A stretch of 64,000 nt of DNA from positions 1-64,000 of the forward strand of contig JAGYLB010000105.1 in assembly GCA_018401055.1 (NCBI GenBank). Reading direction: 5' to 3'. The notes below the pieces were generated by a model that worked only from the letters and a program-made list of their open reading frames with translations, was not told where the DNA came from and did no database searches. Made by a program: the position numbers and the translations under genes. Of this stretch, positions 20,660 through 31,283 are shown piece after piece. Source of the stretch: Roseicyclus sp. (GTDB taxonomy: Bacteria; Pseudomonadota; Alphaproteobacteria; Rhodobacterales; Rhodobacteraceae). The stretch's first letter is position 1; each line of letters opens with the position of its first letter.

Positions 20660-22295
20660 ATGAACGCACAGACCCGCGAGGGCACGCTGGTAGCCGAGGC
20701 GCAGGCCGAGGGTCGGCGGGTGCTCTTCACGGCAGTGCGGAACGAAGCACCGTTCCTGCTGGAATGGGTCGCCTATCACCAGGTCATCGGCTTCGACACG
20801 ATCATAGTGGCCTCGAACGATTGCGACGACGGCACGGACGAGCTGTTGCAGGCGCTGCAGGCCGCTGGCCATGTGCGCCACCTGCCCCACGAGGTGCCGG
20901 TGGGCAAGCGGCCGCAGGGCAATGCGGCCAAGCTGGTCAACGAGATGGGGCTGATCGCCCATGGCGATTGGGTGCTGTGGCTGGATGCCGACGAGTTCCT
21001 GAACGTGCGGGTTGGGGACGGGCGGCTCGACGATCTGATCGCGGCGGTGGGGGATCATGACGGAGCGCTGATCAACTGGCGCGTCTTTGGCGATGGTGGC
21101 AATGCGCGCTTTCCGGGGCGGTTCATCTCGGAGGCTTTCACGGGCGCATCGCGTCCGGGGTTCCGCAAGAACCTCGAGCTCAAGACATTCTTCCGGCACG
21201 GGCCGGGGGTGGTGGGGCTGGGCCTGCATGGCATCTACCGTCCTGCGCTTGTGCAGGGCGGCGGGGCACGGTTTCTCGCACCCTCGGGCGCTCCGCTCGA
21301 TGGGGCCGAGCGTGTAACTGCGCGCTGGCTCGACGGGGTGGACAGTCCGAAGAACTGCAAGGTCGCGGCTCATGAGGCCGGCCATGCGCTGGCGCAGGTC
21401 AATCATTACATCGTGCGCACGCCGGAATTCTTCGCGCTGAAACAGGCGCGCGGACGGGGTGGGCGCGCAAAGAAGCAGAGCCGGCGAACGCGCGCCACAC
21501 CGAGGATTTCTACGAGGCCCACAACCGCAACGAGGTGGAAGACGCGACCATCCTGCGTTGGGCCGATGCGGTGACGGAGCGGATGGCGGTTCTGTCAGCC
21601 GACGCCGGGGTCGCGGCGGCCCTTGCGCTTGTGCAGGCACGCCTTGACGACCGGCTCGCGCCGCAAGCGGTGGAGACCGAGGTGGCCCCCGCGGAGACGG
21701 CGGTTGTCGAGACCAAGCCGACCTTTGAGCTGACCCTGCCCGGCCCGGCCGCCGAGATGCTGCGTGCGGCCTATGCGGGGGCGGATGTGGTCTTGGAATA
21801 CGGCAGCGGCGGGTCGTCTTTCGTCGCGATGGAGGCCGGTGCCCGCAAGCTCTTTGCTGTCGAAAGCGACGCGGACTGGGCGGCGCGTATCGCAGACAGC
21901 CTGTCCGCCGCCTTTCCCGGCCGCGCGGCCCATGTCCACCATGTCGATATCGGCCCGACGACCGATTGGGGGCGTCCGCCGATACCAGCGGGTTCAAAGC
22001 CTATCCCGATTACGCTACGAGTGTCTGGGACCGCCCGGATTTCGAGATGCCCGATGTGGTGCTGATCGACGGGCGGTTCCGGGTCGCGTGTTTCCTGACG
22101 GTGATGCTGCGGGCGACCAAGCCCGTCACGGTCCTGTTCGACGACTATCACAAGCGCCCCGAATACCACTGGATCGAGGAATTCGGCGCGCCGGTGGATC
22201 GCGCCCGCCGCATGGCGCGGTTCGAGGTCACGCCGCGCAGTTTCCCGCCCGAGGCGATGACGCGCATCCTGCGCGCCTTCGTCGATCCGCGCTGA
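20660..22295 (+). CDS. Glycosyltransferase family 2 - SAM-domain fusion in the sdh operon (frame broken)
   Basis: Large protein of about 545 residues. The N-terminal part is a GT2-type domain: VLFTAVRNEAPFLLEWVAYH, then DWVLWLDADEFLNV with the metal-binding DAD, and a QVNHYIVRT region. After the usual end of such enzymes (HNRNEVEDATIL) the same reading frame continues through an acidic Ala/Val linker (VETEVAPAETAVVE) into a Rossmann methyltransferase-like domain with VLEYGSGGSSF and, later, DVVLIDGRFRVACFL. Frame breaks lie near 21480 and 21980, but the junction itself is in one open frame. Start at 20660 after AGGAG. It is inserted between the sdhA/lipoprotein pair and sdhB. Substrates are unknown. 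Confidence 0.75.
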
Positions 22296-22401
22296 GCCTC
22301 CCGTTGCGACATTATGCGGCGCAGCAGTGGCTGTGGCCCCGGTGAAAAACCGGTATACCTTGGTTCACAGACTGAACCGGCACTGAACAGGGCACCGCAG
22401 C

Positions 22402-23181
22402 ATGGTCGAACTCGCGCTTCCGAAAAACTCCCGCATCCGCACGGGCAAGACATGGCCCAAGCCCGAGGGGGCGACCAACCTGCGCAAGTTCCAGATCTAT
22501 CGCTGGAACCCCGATGACGGCGAAAACCCCCGTGTCGACACCTATTGGGTCGACATGGACACCTGCGGCCCGATGGTTCTGGATGCGCTGATCAAGATCA
22601 AGAACGAGATCGACCCGACGCTGACCTTCCGCCGGTCCTGCCGCGAGGGGATCTGCGGGTCTTGCGCGATGAACATCGACGGGATCAACACGCTGGCCTG
22701 CATCTACGGCATGGAAGAGGTGAAGGGCGATGTGAAGATCTACCCGCTGCCGCACATGCCGGTGATCAAGGATCTGATCCCCGACCTGACGCATTTCTAC
22801 GCCCAGCATGCCTCGATCATGCCGTGGCTCGAGACCAAGACGCAGCGCCCCGAAAAGGAATGGCGTCAGTCCATCGACGACCGCAGCAAGCTGGACGGTC
22901 TTTATGAATGCGTCATGTGCGCCTGCTGCTCGACGTCCTGCCCGTCCTACTGGTGGAACGGCGACCGCTACCTTGGGCCGGCCGCCCTGCTGCACGCCTA
23001 CCGCTGGATCATCGACTCGCGCGACGAGGCGACGGGCGAGCGGCTGGACGAGCTGGAAGATCCCTTCAAGCTCTACCGCTGCCACACGATCATGAACTGC
23101 GCCAAGACCTGCCCCAAGGGTTTGAACCCGGCCAAGGCAATCGCTGAGATCAAGAAGCTGATGGTCGAACGGCAGCTTTGA
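22402..23181 (+). CDS. sdhB: Succinate dehydrogenase iron-sulfur subunit
   Basis: Electron-transfer subunit of complex II, 259 residues. The N-terminal 2Fe-2S domain has [16 protein letters not shown] and the later Cys in TLACI; the C-terminal domain binds 4Fe-4S and 3Fe-4S clusters through [16 protein letters not shown] and [17 protein letters not shown], and contains the quinone-site region around [12 protein letters not shown]. The reading frame is intact. It closes the sdh operon; a good intrinsic terminator follows 60 bp after the stop. Confidence 0.97.
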   Translation: MVELALPKNSRIRTGKTWPKPEGATNLRKFQIYRWNPDDGENPRVDTYWVDMDTCGPMVLDALIKIKNEIDPTLTFRRSCREGICGSCAMNIDGINTLACIYGMEEVKGDVKIYPLPHMPVIKDLIPDLTHFYAQHASIMPWLETKTQRPEKEWRQSIDDRSKLDGLYECVMCACCSTSCPSYWWNGDRYLGPAALLHAYRWIIDSRDEATGERLDELEDPFKLYRCHTIMNCAKTCPKGLNPAKAIAEIKKLMVERQL

Positions 23182-23243
23182 CGCGTTCGAGCTTTCGGGT
23201 GAAAATTCGCTACACTCGATTGTGTGTGCGAACGATCTAGAGG

Positions 23244-23270
23244 CCCCGCCCCTTGAAGGGCGGGGTTTGT
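23244..23270 (+). terminator. Intrinsic terminator of the sdh operon
   Basis: Stem CCCCGCCC / GGGCGGGG with a 6-nt loop (CTTGAA), followed by TTTGT. It lies 60 bp after the sdhB stop. Confidence 0.85.
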
Positions 23271-23376
23271 CGTTGTGCGGGACGCATGGGGGAATTGCGC
23301 GATTGGGGGGTGTGACATCGGGGGACAGTCCCTAGCTTGAACCCAAGGGAGATACCGATAACAAGGAGAGATCCCG

Positions 23377-23517
23377 ATGGCTGAGCAGCCGAACACCCCC
23401 GCCTTCGACCCTGATGAAGCCCTGCGCCTGCTGGATCAGGCTTGGGCCTACTTTACGCCCGGACAGCCGGAGCATCTGCCGGCGTCCCCCTATGACGACC
23501 TGTCTGTAGCCGTCTGA
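23377..23517 (+). CDS. 46-residue hypothetical protein
   Basis: Short reading frame with a strong ribosome-binding site (AACAAGGAGAG, 7 nt before the ATG). The protein begins MAEQPNTPAFDPDEALRLLD and continues QAWAYFTPGQPEHLPA, a charged, helix-prone, cytoplasmic peptide without Cys. Codon usage is like that of the neighbours (GC-rich third positions). I recognise no family. It lies alone between the sdh terminator and trpS on the opposite strand. Confidence 0.6.
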   Translation: MAEQPNTPAFDPDEALRLLDQAWAYFTPGQPEHLPASPYDDLSVAV

Positions 23518-23584
23518 GCGTCGGCAAAGCCCGACCCGAGCCCGGTTTCATCATACAATCCCCGAGCGGCCGGGGGGGTTATTC

Positions 23585-23798
23585 ATGTCGGACACCGTGC
23601 AGTTGCTGGTCGGCCGCATCGAAGGCGTTCCTTCCGATGGTGGATAGTCGGGGGATGGGCGGCGTCAGGCCACCATTGCGACGGCTGTACGATCAACCAC
23701 ATGGCCGTCGACCCTGCGACGGGGGGCACCATGTGGCGGTGCAGCGCGACGAGCCCCGCCGCACGATCTTGTCGGTCGAAGCGGTGCGGATGGCGTGA
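23585..23798 (+). other. Possible frame-broken small gene
   Basis: An ATG at 23585 opens MSDTVQLLVGRIEGVPSDGG, then a stop appears at once. In a neighbouring frame the reading stays open from about 23640 to the TGA at 23796-23798 with the end DEPRRTILSVEAVRMA. Together they could be a gene of about 70 codons with one missing base, ending 4 bp before the convergent trpS stop. The coding evidence is weak; nothing else is seen in this 285-bp gap. Confidence 0.3.
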
Positions 23799-23802
23799 GC
23801 GG

Positions 23803-24828
23803 TCAGCTGCGCAGCATGCCGACGATGTCGTAGGTCCGCGCGAGGATCGGGGCGGCGATGGCGCGGGCGCGTTCGGCGCCTCGGCCGAGGATGCGGTCGA
23901 TCTCGGCCGGGTCGGACATGAGGCGCGTCATCTCGCCCGAGATGGGGGCGAGGCGGTCGACAGCAAGATCGGCCAGCGCGATCTTGAAATGCCCGAAGAG
24001 CGCGCCCGCGTGTTGGTCAAGCACGGCTTGCGGCGTGATGTCGGCCAGCGCCGCATAGATGTTCACGAGGTTTCGCGCCTCGGGGCGGGTTTCCAGCCCT
24101 GCCAGCGCCTCGGGCAGGGGATCGGGGTCGGTCTTGGCCTTGCGCAGCTTTTTGGCGATTTCGTCGGCGCTGTCGGTCAGGTTGATGCGCGTCTTGTCCG
24201 AGGGATCGGATTTCGACATCTTCTTGGTGCCGTCTTGCAGGTTCATCACGCGGGTGGCCGCCCCTTCGATCACCGGCTCGGTGATGGGGAAGAAGTCGAT
24301 CCCGTAGTCGTGGTTGAACTTGGCGGCGATGTCGCGCGTCAGCTCCAAGTGCTGTTTTTGATCCTCGCCCACGGGCACATGGGTGCCGTGGTAGAGCAAG
24401 ATATCGGCGGCCATCAGCGCAGGGTAGGCAAAGAGGCCCAAGGAGGCGGCTTCGGCGTTCTTGCCGGCCTTGTCCTTCCATTGGGTCATGCGACCCATCC
24501 AGCCCATTCGCGCGATGCAGTTGAAGATCCACGCCAGTTGCGTGTGCTCGGGCACCTGGGACTGGTTGAACAAGATGCTCTTTTCCGGGTCGATGCCGAC
24601 GGCGATGAAGCCCGCGCAAAGCTCGCGCGTGTTGCGGCGCAGCGTGTCTGGGTCCTGCAGCGATGCGGTGATCGCGTGCAGGTCGACCATGCAGTAGATC
24701 GTTTCGTGCGTGCCTGCATTCTGCATGGTGACAAAGCGCTTCATCGCGCCGAGGTAGTTGCCCAGCGTCAGCCCGCCCGAGGGCTGGATGCCCGAGAAAA
24801 CGCGCGGTGCGAACTGCGTCTGTGCCAT
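23803..24828 (-). CDS. trpS: Tryptophanyl-tRNA synthetase
   Basis: Class I aminoacyl-tRNA synthetase charging tRNA-Trp; 341 residues, intact. The ATP-binding HIGH-equivalent is in [17 protein letters not shown] near residue 11, and the second signature is KKMSKSDP near residue 200. [10 protein letters not shown], the AADILLY region and [18 protein letters not shown] are the conserved Trp-pocket parts. The ATG at 24828 gives the family N-terminus ([13 protein letters not shown]). It is divergent from the rhomboid-like gene with 100 bp between them. Confidence 0.96.
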   Translation of the reverse strand: MAQTQFAPRVFSGIQPSGGLTLGNYLGAMKRFVTMQNAGTHETIYCMVDLHAITASLQDPDTLRRNTRELCAGFIAVGIDPEKSILFNQSQVPEHTQLAWIFNCIARMGWMGRMTQWKDKAGKNAEAASLGLFAYPALMAADILLYHGTHVPVGEDQKQHLELTRDIAAKFNHDYGIDFFPITEPVIEGAATRVMNLQDGTKKMSKSDPSDKTRINLTDSADEIAKKLRKAKTDPDPLPEALAGLETRPEARNLVNIYAALADITPQAVLDQHAGALFGHFKIALADLAVDRLAPISGEMTRLMSDPAEIDRILGRGAERARAIAAPILARTYDIVGMLRS

Positions 24829-24928
24829 GGTCAACCCCCGGTCGGTCGCGCGCCCTTGCCCCTCTGGCCAAGCGCCGTCGCATCGCTTACCCACGGGGGC
24901 AGATGGCGTCAACCGAGGGTGGCCCGCG

Positions 24929-25612
24929 ATGGACAAGCACAGCGTTTCCCCGTTCAATGCGCTGCCCCCCGTGGTGGTGGCGCTGGCGGTGGTGATCGCC
25001 GGGCTGGAACTGATGTTTCAGGCCGCGACGGCGGGGTTTATGGGCGGGCAGGGCGGCGTCGGCTGGCGGCTGAACGCGATCCGCGATTACGGCGTCTTTG
25101 ACGAGATCGGGCGCTTCATGTGGGTCAGCAACGTCTGGCCCGCGTCTGAGCTGCTGCGGCTGGTGACCTATCCGCTGATCCACACCGGCTTTGCCCATGC
25201 CGCCTTTGTGGTCGTCTTCATCCTCGCCATTGGCAAGATGGTGGCCGAGGTGTTTTCGCCGCTGGCCTTCGTGGCCCTGTTCCTCGGATCGGCCATCGTG
25301 GGGGCTTTGGGCTTTGTGGGGCTGATGAACAGCCCCTATCCGCTGGTCGGCGGCTACCCCGGCGTCTACGGGTTGATCGGGGCCTTCACCTTCATCCTCT
25401 GGACGCGCGAACACCTGCGCGGCGGGCCGGGCTACCGCGCCTTTGGCCTCATCGGAGCGCTTTTGGCGATCCAGCTTTTGTTCGGCGTGATCCAGGGCGA
25501 GTTCGGCAATGTCGCGGCCGACCTGTCGGGGTTCGTCGCGGGCTTCACGATGTCCTTCGTGGTCAGCCCCGGCGGCTGGCGGCGTGTTCTCGACAAGCTC
25601 CGGCTGCGTTAA
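24929..25612 (+). CDS. Rhomboid-family membrane protein lacking the catalytic residues
   Basis: A 227-residue membrane protein with six or more hydrophobic segments and the rhomboid fold pattern: [19 protein letters not shown] (helix-2 His region), then [13 protein letters not shown] where active rhomboids have G-x-S-G, and [11 protein letters not shown] where they have A-H-x-x-G. The position of the catalytic Ser is Pro144 and that of the catalytic His is Asp198, so the protein is predicted to be proteolytically inactive (iRhom or derlin-like). The frame is intact. The stop overlaps the convergent murJ stop by 4 bp. Confidence 0.85.
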   Translation: MDKHSVSPFNALPPVVVALAVVIAGLELMFQAATAGFMGGQGGVGWRLNAIRDYGVFDEIGRFMWVSNVWPASELLRLVTYPLIHTGFAHAAFVVVFILAIGKMVAEVFSPLAFVALFLGSAIVGALGFVGLMNSPYPLVGGYPGVYGLIGAFTFILWTREHLRGGPGYRAFGLIGALLAIQLLFGVIQGEFGNVAADLSGFVAGFTMSFVVSPGGWRRVLDKLRLR

Positions 25613-27216
25613 CGGCGCCGCAGCGCGTCGCGGAATTCGGCGATGCGGAAGGCGCCCAGCATCTGGCCTGCGACCCCGTAGACGGCAATCCCGCTCAGAA
25701 CCAGCCCGGCCAGCGCGATGAAGCGCCAGCCCGGTGTGCCCAACATCGGCGTCAGCGCGGTTGCGGCGATCACAAGGAACACCCCCATCAACATGGCGGC
25801 CAGCACGATGCGCCCGACCCGTTGCCGGTAGCGGGCATCGAACATCGCCACCTCGCCCATGGCGCGTTTGCCCCGCAACAGCTGCCAGACCATCGTCCAG
25901 GCCGCGAGGCTGGTGGCAAGCGCTGCACCGACAAAGCCGATGAAGAACGACAGGCCGATGGCGACAACGGCATTCACCACCATGGCGACCAGCGCGAAGC
26001 GGAAAGGGCTCTTGGTGTCCTCACGCGCGAAATAGAGCGGTTGCAGAACCTTTTGCAGCACGAAGGCGGGCAGACCAAGGCCATAGGCCGCAAGCGCCAG
26101 CGCGGTGTTGACCGTGTCGTCGGGGCCAAAGGCGCCGCGCTCGAACAGGACCGAGACCAGCGGCGTGGGGATCACGCACAGCGCTACGGCAGCAGGCACG
26201 GTCAGCGCCAGACAGATCTCGCCTGCCCGGCTAAGGGCGTCGCGCCCGCCCTTGGCGTCATTGGCGCGCAACCGGCGCGACAGGTCGGGCAAGAGGACCA
26301 CGCCGATGGCAATGCCCACAACCCCCAAGGGCAGTTGATACAGACGGTCCGCAAGGCTCAGCCAGACGATGGCGCCGTCAAAGAAGCTGGCGACCTGACG
26401 GCCGACCAACGGGTTGATTTGCACCACGCCGCCCGCCAGCATCGCGGGCAGCATGATGATGGCCAGTTGGCGCATCTCGGGCGTCAGCCGCGGCAGGCGC
26501 AGGCCCAGCCGGAACCCGGTGCGCGCGGCGGCGACCCAGACCAGCGCCAGCTGTGCGACCCCCGCGAGCAATATGCCCCAGACAAGGAAGGTTCCGTGAT
26601 GCAGCCCGGTCAGGTCATCGCCCGGCACGGCGGTTTCGACCTCGATGGTGCCGGGGATCAGCCCGCTTTCGGCAAGAAGCAGCGCCGCGATCAAGATCAG
26701 GTTGAGCAAGATCGGCGCGGCGGCGGCAGCGGCAAAGCGCCCCGTGGCGTTCAAGATGCCCGACAGAAGTGCTGCCAGCGAGATGAAGACGATATAGCCA
26801 AAGGCCACGCGACTGAGATCGACCGCAAGCTCGAACCGCACGTCGCCCACGAAACCGCCCGCCATCGCCAGCACGAACCACGGCATCGCCAGTTGCGCCA
26901 CCAGCGTCAGCACGATCAGCACCGTGGCCAGCCCCGCAAAGGCGTCGCGGGCAAATTCCAGCGGGTTGTCGTCGCCCTCCAGCTTTTTCGAGAACATCGG
27001 CACGAAGGCGGTGTTGAACGCGCCCTCGGCAAAGAAGCGGCGGAAGAGGTTGGGCAGCGAGAAGGCGACAAAGAACGCCTCTGCCACCGGTCCCGTGCCC
27101 ATGAAGGCCGCGATCAAGATGTCGCGCACGAAGCCCAGAATGCGGCTGCCCAGCGTCCAGAAACCGACCGTGATGAAGCCCGAAATCAGGCGGATGGGCC
27201 GGGCGACCGCTGCCAC
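25609..27216 (-). CDS. murJ: Lipid II flippase MurJ
   Basis: MOP-superfamily flippase moving lipid II across the inner membrane for peptidoglycan synthesis; 535 residues with about 14 transmembrane segments, intact. The N-terminal ISGFITVGFWTLGSRILGFVRDILIAA carries the conserved Arg pair of the central cavity, and FNTAFVPMF, LSRRLRANDA and VLQKVLQPLYFAREDTKSP are further family blocks. It begins 2 bp after the glnD stop, so the two are in one transcription unit, as in many Rhodobacterales. Confidence 0.95.
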   Translation of the reverse strand: MAAVARPIRLISGFITVGFWTLGSRILGFVRDILIAAFMGTGPVAEAFFVAFSLPNLFRRFFAEGAFNTAFVPMFSKKLEGDDNPLEFARDAFAGLATVLIVLTLVAQLAMPWFVLAMAGGFVGDVRFELAVDLSRVAFGYIVFISLAALLSGILNATGRFAAAAAAPILLNLILIAALLLAESGLIPGTIEVETAVPGDDLTGLHHGTFLVWGILLAGVAQLALVWVAAARTGFRLGLRLPRLTPEMRQLAIIMLPAMLAGGVVQINPLVGRQVASFFDGAIVWLSLADRLYQLPLGVVGIAIGVVLLPDLSRRLRANDAKGGRDALSRAGEICLALTVPAAVALCVIPTPLVSVLFERGAFGPDDTVNTALALAAYGLGLPAFVLQKVLQPLYFAREDTKSPFRFALVAMVVNAVVAIGLSFFIGFVGAALATSLAAWTMVWQLLRGKRAMGEVAMFDARYRQRVGRIVLAAMLMGVFLVIAATALTPMLGTPGWRFIALAGLVLSGIAVYGVAGQMLGAFRIAEFRDALRRR

Positions 27217-27217
27217 C

Positions 27218-30047
27218 TCAGGCGCCCGCCCGTTCGGCGACGCGCGCGATGGCGTCGCGCAGCTTGCGCTCCAACGCGTCTTGCCGTGATTTCGCGTGCA
27301 GTTTCAGGCCGAACATGTCCTTGACGTAGAAGGTATCGACCACCTGCGCGCCATAGGTGGCGATGACGGCGCAGGAGATGTAGATGTTCGACGCCGCCAG
27401 CGTCTTGGTCAGATCGTACAGCAGGCCGGGCCGGTCGCGGGTATCCACCTCGATGATGGTGTAGATTTCCGAGCCGTCGTTGTCGAAGGTGATGTTGGTG
27501 GGCACGTTGAAGGGGCGTTCGCGCTTCTTGATCTTGTCGCGGCTTTCCAGCGCGCGCGAGGCCACCACCTCGCCCTTCAGGGTCTTGTCGATCATGTCGC
27601 GCAGACGGGGCAGGCGACGCGCCTCGTAGGGGTTGCCATCGGCGTCCTGCACCCAGAAGACGGCGGTGGCATAGCCGTCCTTGGAGGTATAGGTGCGCGC
27701 GTCGACCACATTCGCGCCCACCAGCGACAACGCGCCCGCCAGCCGCGAGAATATGCCGGGATGGTCGTTCAGCGCGAAACAGACGCGGGTGGCATCGCGG
27801 TCCAGGTCTTCGCGGGTGTCGATGCGGATTTCGTCTGCACCGATGCCGCGCAGCATTTCGGCGAATGTGGCCTGCGTGGCAAGGTCCAGACCCTGCCAAT
27901 AGGGGCCGTAGTGGCGATCCATCTCGGCCTTGAGATCGGCTTTGGGCCAATCGGCCAGCGCGTCGCGCAGGGCGCGCTTGGCCTCTCCCTCCAGCTTCTC
28001 GCGGTTGAGATCTTCAAGCCCTGTTTCCAGCGCGGTCGCCGTCGCCCGGAACAGTCCGCGCAAGAGCGTGGCCTTCCAGTTGTTCCAGGTGTTGGGGCCG
28101 ACGCCGCGGATGTCGCAGACCGTCAGCACGGTCAAGAGTTCCAGCCGCTCGCGGGTTTTCACCGCCTTGGCGAAATCGCGCACGGTGCGGGGTCGGCGAT
28201 GTCGCGTTTCTGGGCCATGTCCGACATCAGCAGGTGATAGCGCACCAGCCATTCCAGCGTGTCGCATTCGGCCTGTTTCAGGCCAAGCCGCGGGCCGACG
28301 CTGCGCGCGATGCGGGCGCCGACGACCGAATGATCCTCTTTCCGGCCTTTGCCGATGTCATGCAGCAGACAGGCGACATAGATGACCTTGCGGTTCACCC
28401 CACGCTTGAGGATGTTGGAGGCGACCGGCAATTCCTCGACCAGCTCGCCCCGCTCGATCTGCGCCAGCGTCGAGATCACCTGAATCGTGTGTTCGTCCAC
28501 CGTGTAGCTGTGATACATGTTGAATTGCATCATCGCCACGATGGGCGCGAATTCCGGCAAGAAGGCCGCCAGTACGCCCAGCTCGTTCATCCGGCGCAGA
28601 GCGCGTTCCGGGTTGCCCTGTTTCAACATCAGATCGAGAAAGATCGCGCAGGCCTCGGGGTCGCGGCGCATCTCGTCGTCGATCAGGTGCAGGTTCGCGG
28701 TCAGCGCCCGCATCGCGTCGGGGTGGATCAGGTAGCCGGTGCGCAGCGCCTCTTCGAACAGGCGCAAGATGTTGAGCTTGTCGGCGAAAAACGCAGCGTC
28801 ATCGGCGATGGCGAGGCGGTTTTGCTTGAGGGTATAGCCGTCCTTGAGCTTCTTGCGCCGGGTGCGCCCGCGCAAAAAGCCCAGAATGCTGGGTTCTTGC
28901 TTGACGTGGCGCGCCTCGAGTTCCGTCAGGAAGATGCGTGTCAGCTCGCCCACGCGGGTGGCATGGCGGAAGTAGTCCTGCATGAAATGTTCGACCGCGC
29001 GGCGCCCCGAATGGTCGCGGTAACCCAGCCGTTCGGCGACCTGCACCTGATTGTCGAAGGTCAACTGGTCCTGCGCGCGGTCCGCGATCAGATGCAGGTG
29101 GCAGCGCGTGGCCCACAAGAACCGCTCGGCCGCGTCGAAGGCCGCGAATTCCTCGGCGGTGAAGACGCCAAGCCCGACAAGCTCGGCCGCGCGTCGCACG
29201 CCGTGTTCGTATTTCGCGATCCAGTAGAGCGTCTGCAAGTCGCGCAGGCCCCCTTTGCCTTCCTTGACATTGGGCTCCAGCACATAGCGCTGGCCGCCTT
29301 GCTTGCGGTGGCGGGTGGCGCGTTCTTCCAGCTTGGCCTCGATGAATTCGCCGACCGTGCCCCGGAACAGCTGGTCGCGCAGGGCCCCGCGCAACTCGTC
29401 GGCGATGGTCTGCGCGCCGCAGAGATAGCGCATTTCCAGCAAGCTGGTGCGGATGGTGATGTCTTGCTTGCCCAGCCGCAGGCATTCCTTGACCGTCCGC
29501 GAGGCGTGGCCGACCTTCATGTGCAGGTCCCACAGCATGTAGAGCGCGGATTCGATGACGCTTTCGACATGCGGCGTGATCTTCCACGGCGTCACGAACA
29601 AGAGATCGACATCGGAATAGGGTGCCATCTCGCCGCGCCCGTAGCCACCGACGGCCATTACGGCCATCTGGTCCGTCTGTCCGGGCAAAGGGTTCTTGTG
29701 CAGATGGGTCTGCGCCACATGCAAGACAGCCTGCACCAGCCCGTCGGTCAGGTAGGCGTAGGACGCGCGTGATCCGCCGCGCCGTCAAGGGATGGGCCGA
29801 GATGCCCGTTTCGATGGCCGCGCGTCCCGCCGTCTGGGCCTCTTGCAGCACGCGGCCTGGCTGAGGCCGGACCGCGCCGGCGGTCGTCAGATCCCGCGAC
29901 GGCCGCATCCAACCTGTCGCGCAGGGCGATTGGCTCAAGGATGTCGTGCGCCGGTGCGATCAGTTCGCCCGGCTCGGACGGTGTCGGGGGGAGGGTCGGG
30001 TTCCGGTCAGAGACCGGGACCGCCAAGGCGTCTTGGGGCGGGGTCAA
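27218..30047 (-). CDS. glnD: [Protein-PII] uridylyltransferase/removing enzyme, frame broken
   Basis: Bifunctional nitrogen sensor that uridylylates PII at low glutamine and removes UMP at high glutamine. Domains in order: a nucleotidyltransferase with MAVGGYGRGEMAPYSDVDLLF, a GlnD linker, an HD domain (HSYTVDEHTIQ and LLHDIGKGRKEDHS), and two C-terminal ACT domains (ALNDHPGIFSRLAGAL and DTRDRPGLLYDLTKTL). About 940 residues, normal. Frames change near 29890, 29778 and 28190. The start is uncertain; TTG at 30047 is the first candidate in the N-terminal frame and overlaps the lppC end. The murJ gene follows 2 bp downstream. Confidence 0.9.
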
Positions 30048-31170
30048 TCACGGCCACCTGGTTCTGGGTCACTTGGGCGATGGCCATCGCGCGCTGGTTC
30101 GTGCCATCGGTGAGCAACCGGAATACCCCGTTCGCGCCATGGAAGCCAGTGCTTGCGGTAAGATCCGCCGCGCCGAGCCTGCCCGTGGCCGCGCGGTCTC
30201 GCCCACGGCGCGGATGGCGTCATATCCGAGCGCGCCCAGGATATGGGGCGGGGTGCCGTAAGCGGCCTCGAAGCGCGCGTTGAGGCGGCGGCGGCCTGCG
30301 GATCGGGAACCGCAGAACCAGCTGCCCTGCAGGCCGGAAAGTTCCAGCGTTTGCGGCGGCGTGTCCCAGCGGGTCAGCCCCATGATCCGCACCGCCTCGG
30401 TATCCAGACCGTTTTCCGGCAGAAGCTGTGCAAAGAAGGGCAAGGCGCCCGCGCTGTCCGAAGTCAGCATCAGCGAATTGGCCGCGTTGCCACGCACGGC
30501 CGACATGATCTGCGGTACGGCGTTGATCACGCCGTTTGCGAAAACTGCAGGCACGCTGGCGCCACGAGCACGTCGCTGGACCCTTGCGCGGCGCGCAGCA
30601 CTGCATCGCGCGCGACCTCGCCCGCAAGGTTCTGGGCATGGGCGACCACGATCCGGTTGCGACCCTGCGCTGCGGCATAGCTGATCACGCGGGCCGCAGT
30701 GTTCTGGAAGGTATGGCCCAAAACAAAGACATTCCCGCCCGCAATCTCGGTGTTGTTCGAAAAACTCAGCACGTTGACATTCGATCCGGCCACCGCAACG
30801 CCGACAGCCGCTGCAGGATCCGACCGCAGCGGGCCGATGATGTCGGCCCCCGCCTGCCCACCTCGCGCGCGACCGCTGCCGCCTGCGCGGATTGGCCGGC
30901 GGTGTCGTAGACCGTGATCTCGACCGTGACGCCGGTCAACTCGGCTGCGGCCAGACGGGCCGAATTCTCGAGGCTGCGGGCAATGGTCGCGTCGCCCCCC
31001 TGGCTGGAGCTGATCGGCAAGAGCATCGCGACCTGCACCGTCTGCCCGCTGACGCGCGGGCCTGCGCCCGTTACTGGACCGGCGACCTGGCAGGCCGACA
31101 AGGCCGCGGTCACACCAAACAGGGCAAGCAGGCGCAAGGGGTTGCAGAAAACACGCAAAGCGGAAAACAT
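30007..31170 (-). CDS. LppC-family lipoprotein (penicillin-binding protein activator), frame broken
   Basis: Predicted outer-membrane lipoprotein with a periplasmic-binding-protein fold, like LpoA/LppC, which stimulate peptidoglycan synthases. The signal peptide FGVTAALSACQ has the lipobox LSAC. The mature part starts VQVAMLLPISSSQGGDATIARSLENSARLA; later blocks are GPLRSDPAAAVG, VLGHTFQNTAARVISYAA, LMLTSDSAGALPFF and HILGALGYDAIRAVGETA. About 385 residues. Frames change near 30860 and 30545, briefly around 30260-30310 (a pair that cancels), and near 30190. The conserved end is in the frame stopping at 30007. It is divergent from rsmI. Confidence 0.82.
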
Positions 31171-31283
31171 GGAACACGAACCTCCCTGGGGGCGCAGCCG
31201 GATACGGTCTCCTAGGCTAGAGCGTCCGCTACGGCAAGTAAACGGTGCCCGGCATTCCGCAATGGGCCGGCAGGATTCCACCC

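Noticed and set aside
23701..25101. 466-codon plus-strand frame across trpS
   Set aside because: It is opposite trpS, which carries all synthetase signatures, and shows no recognisable protein features.
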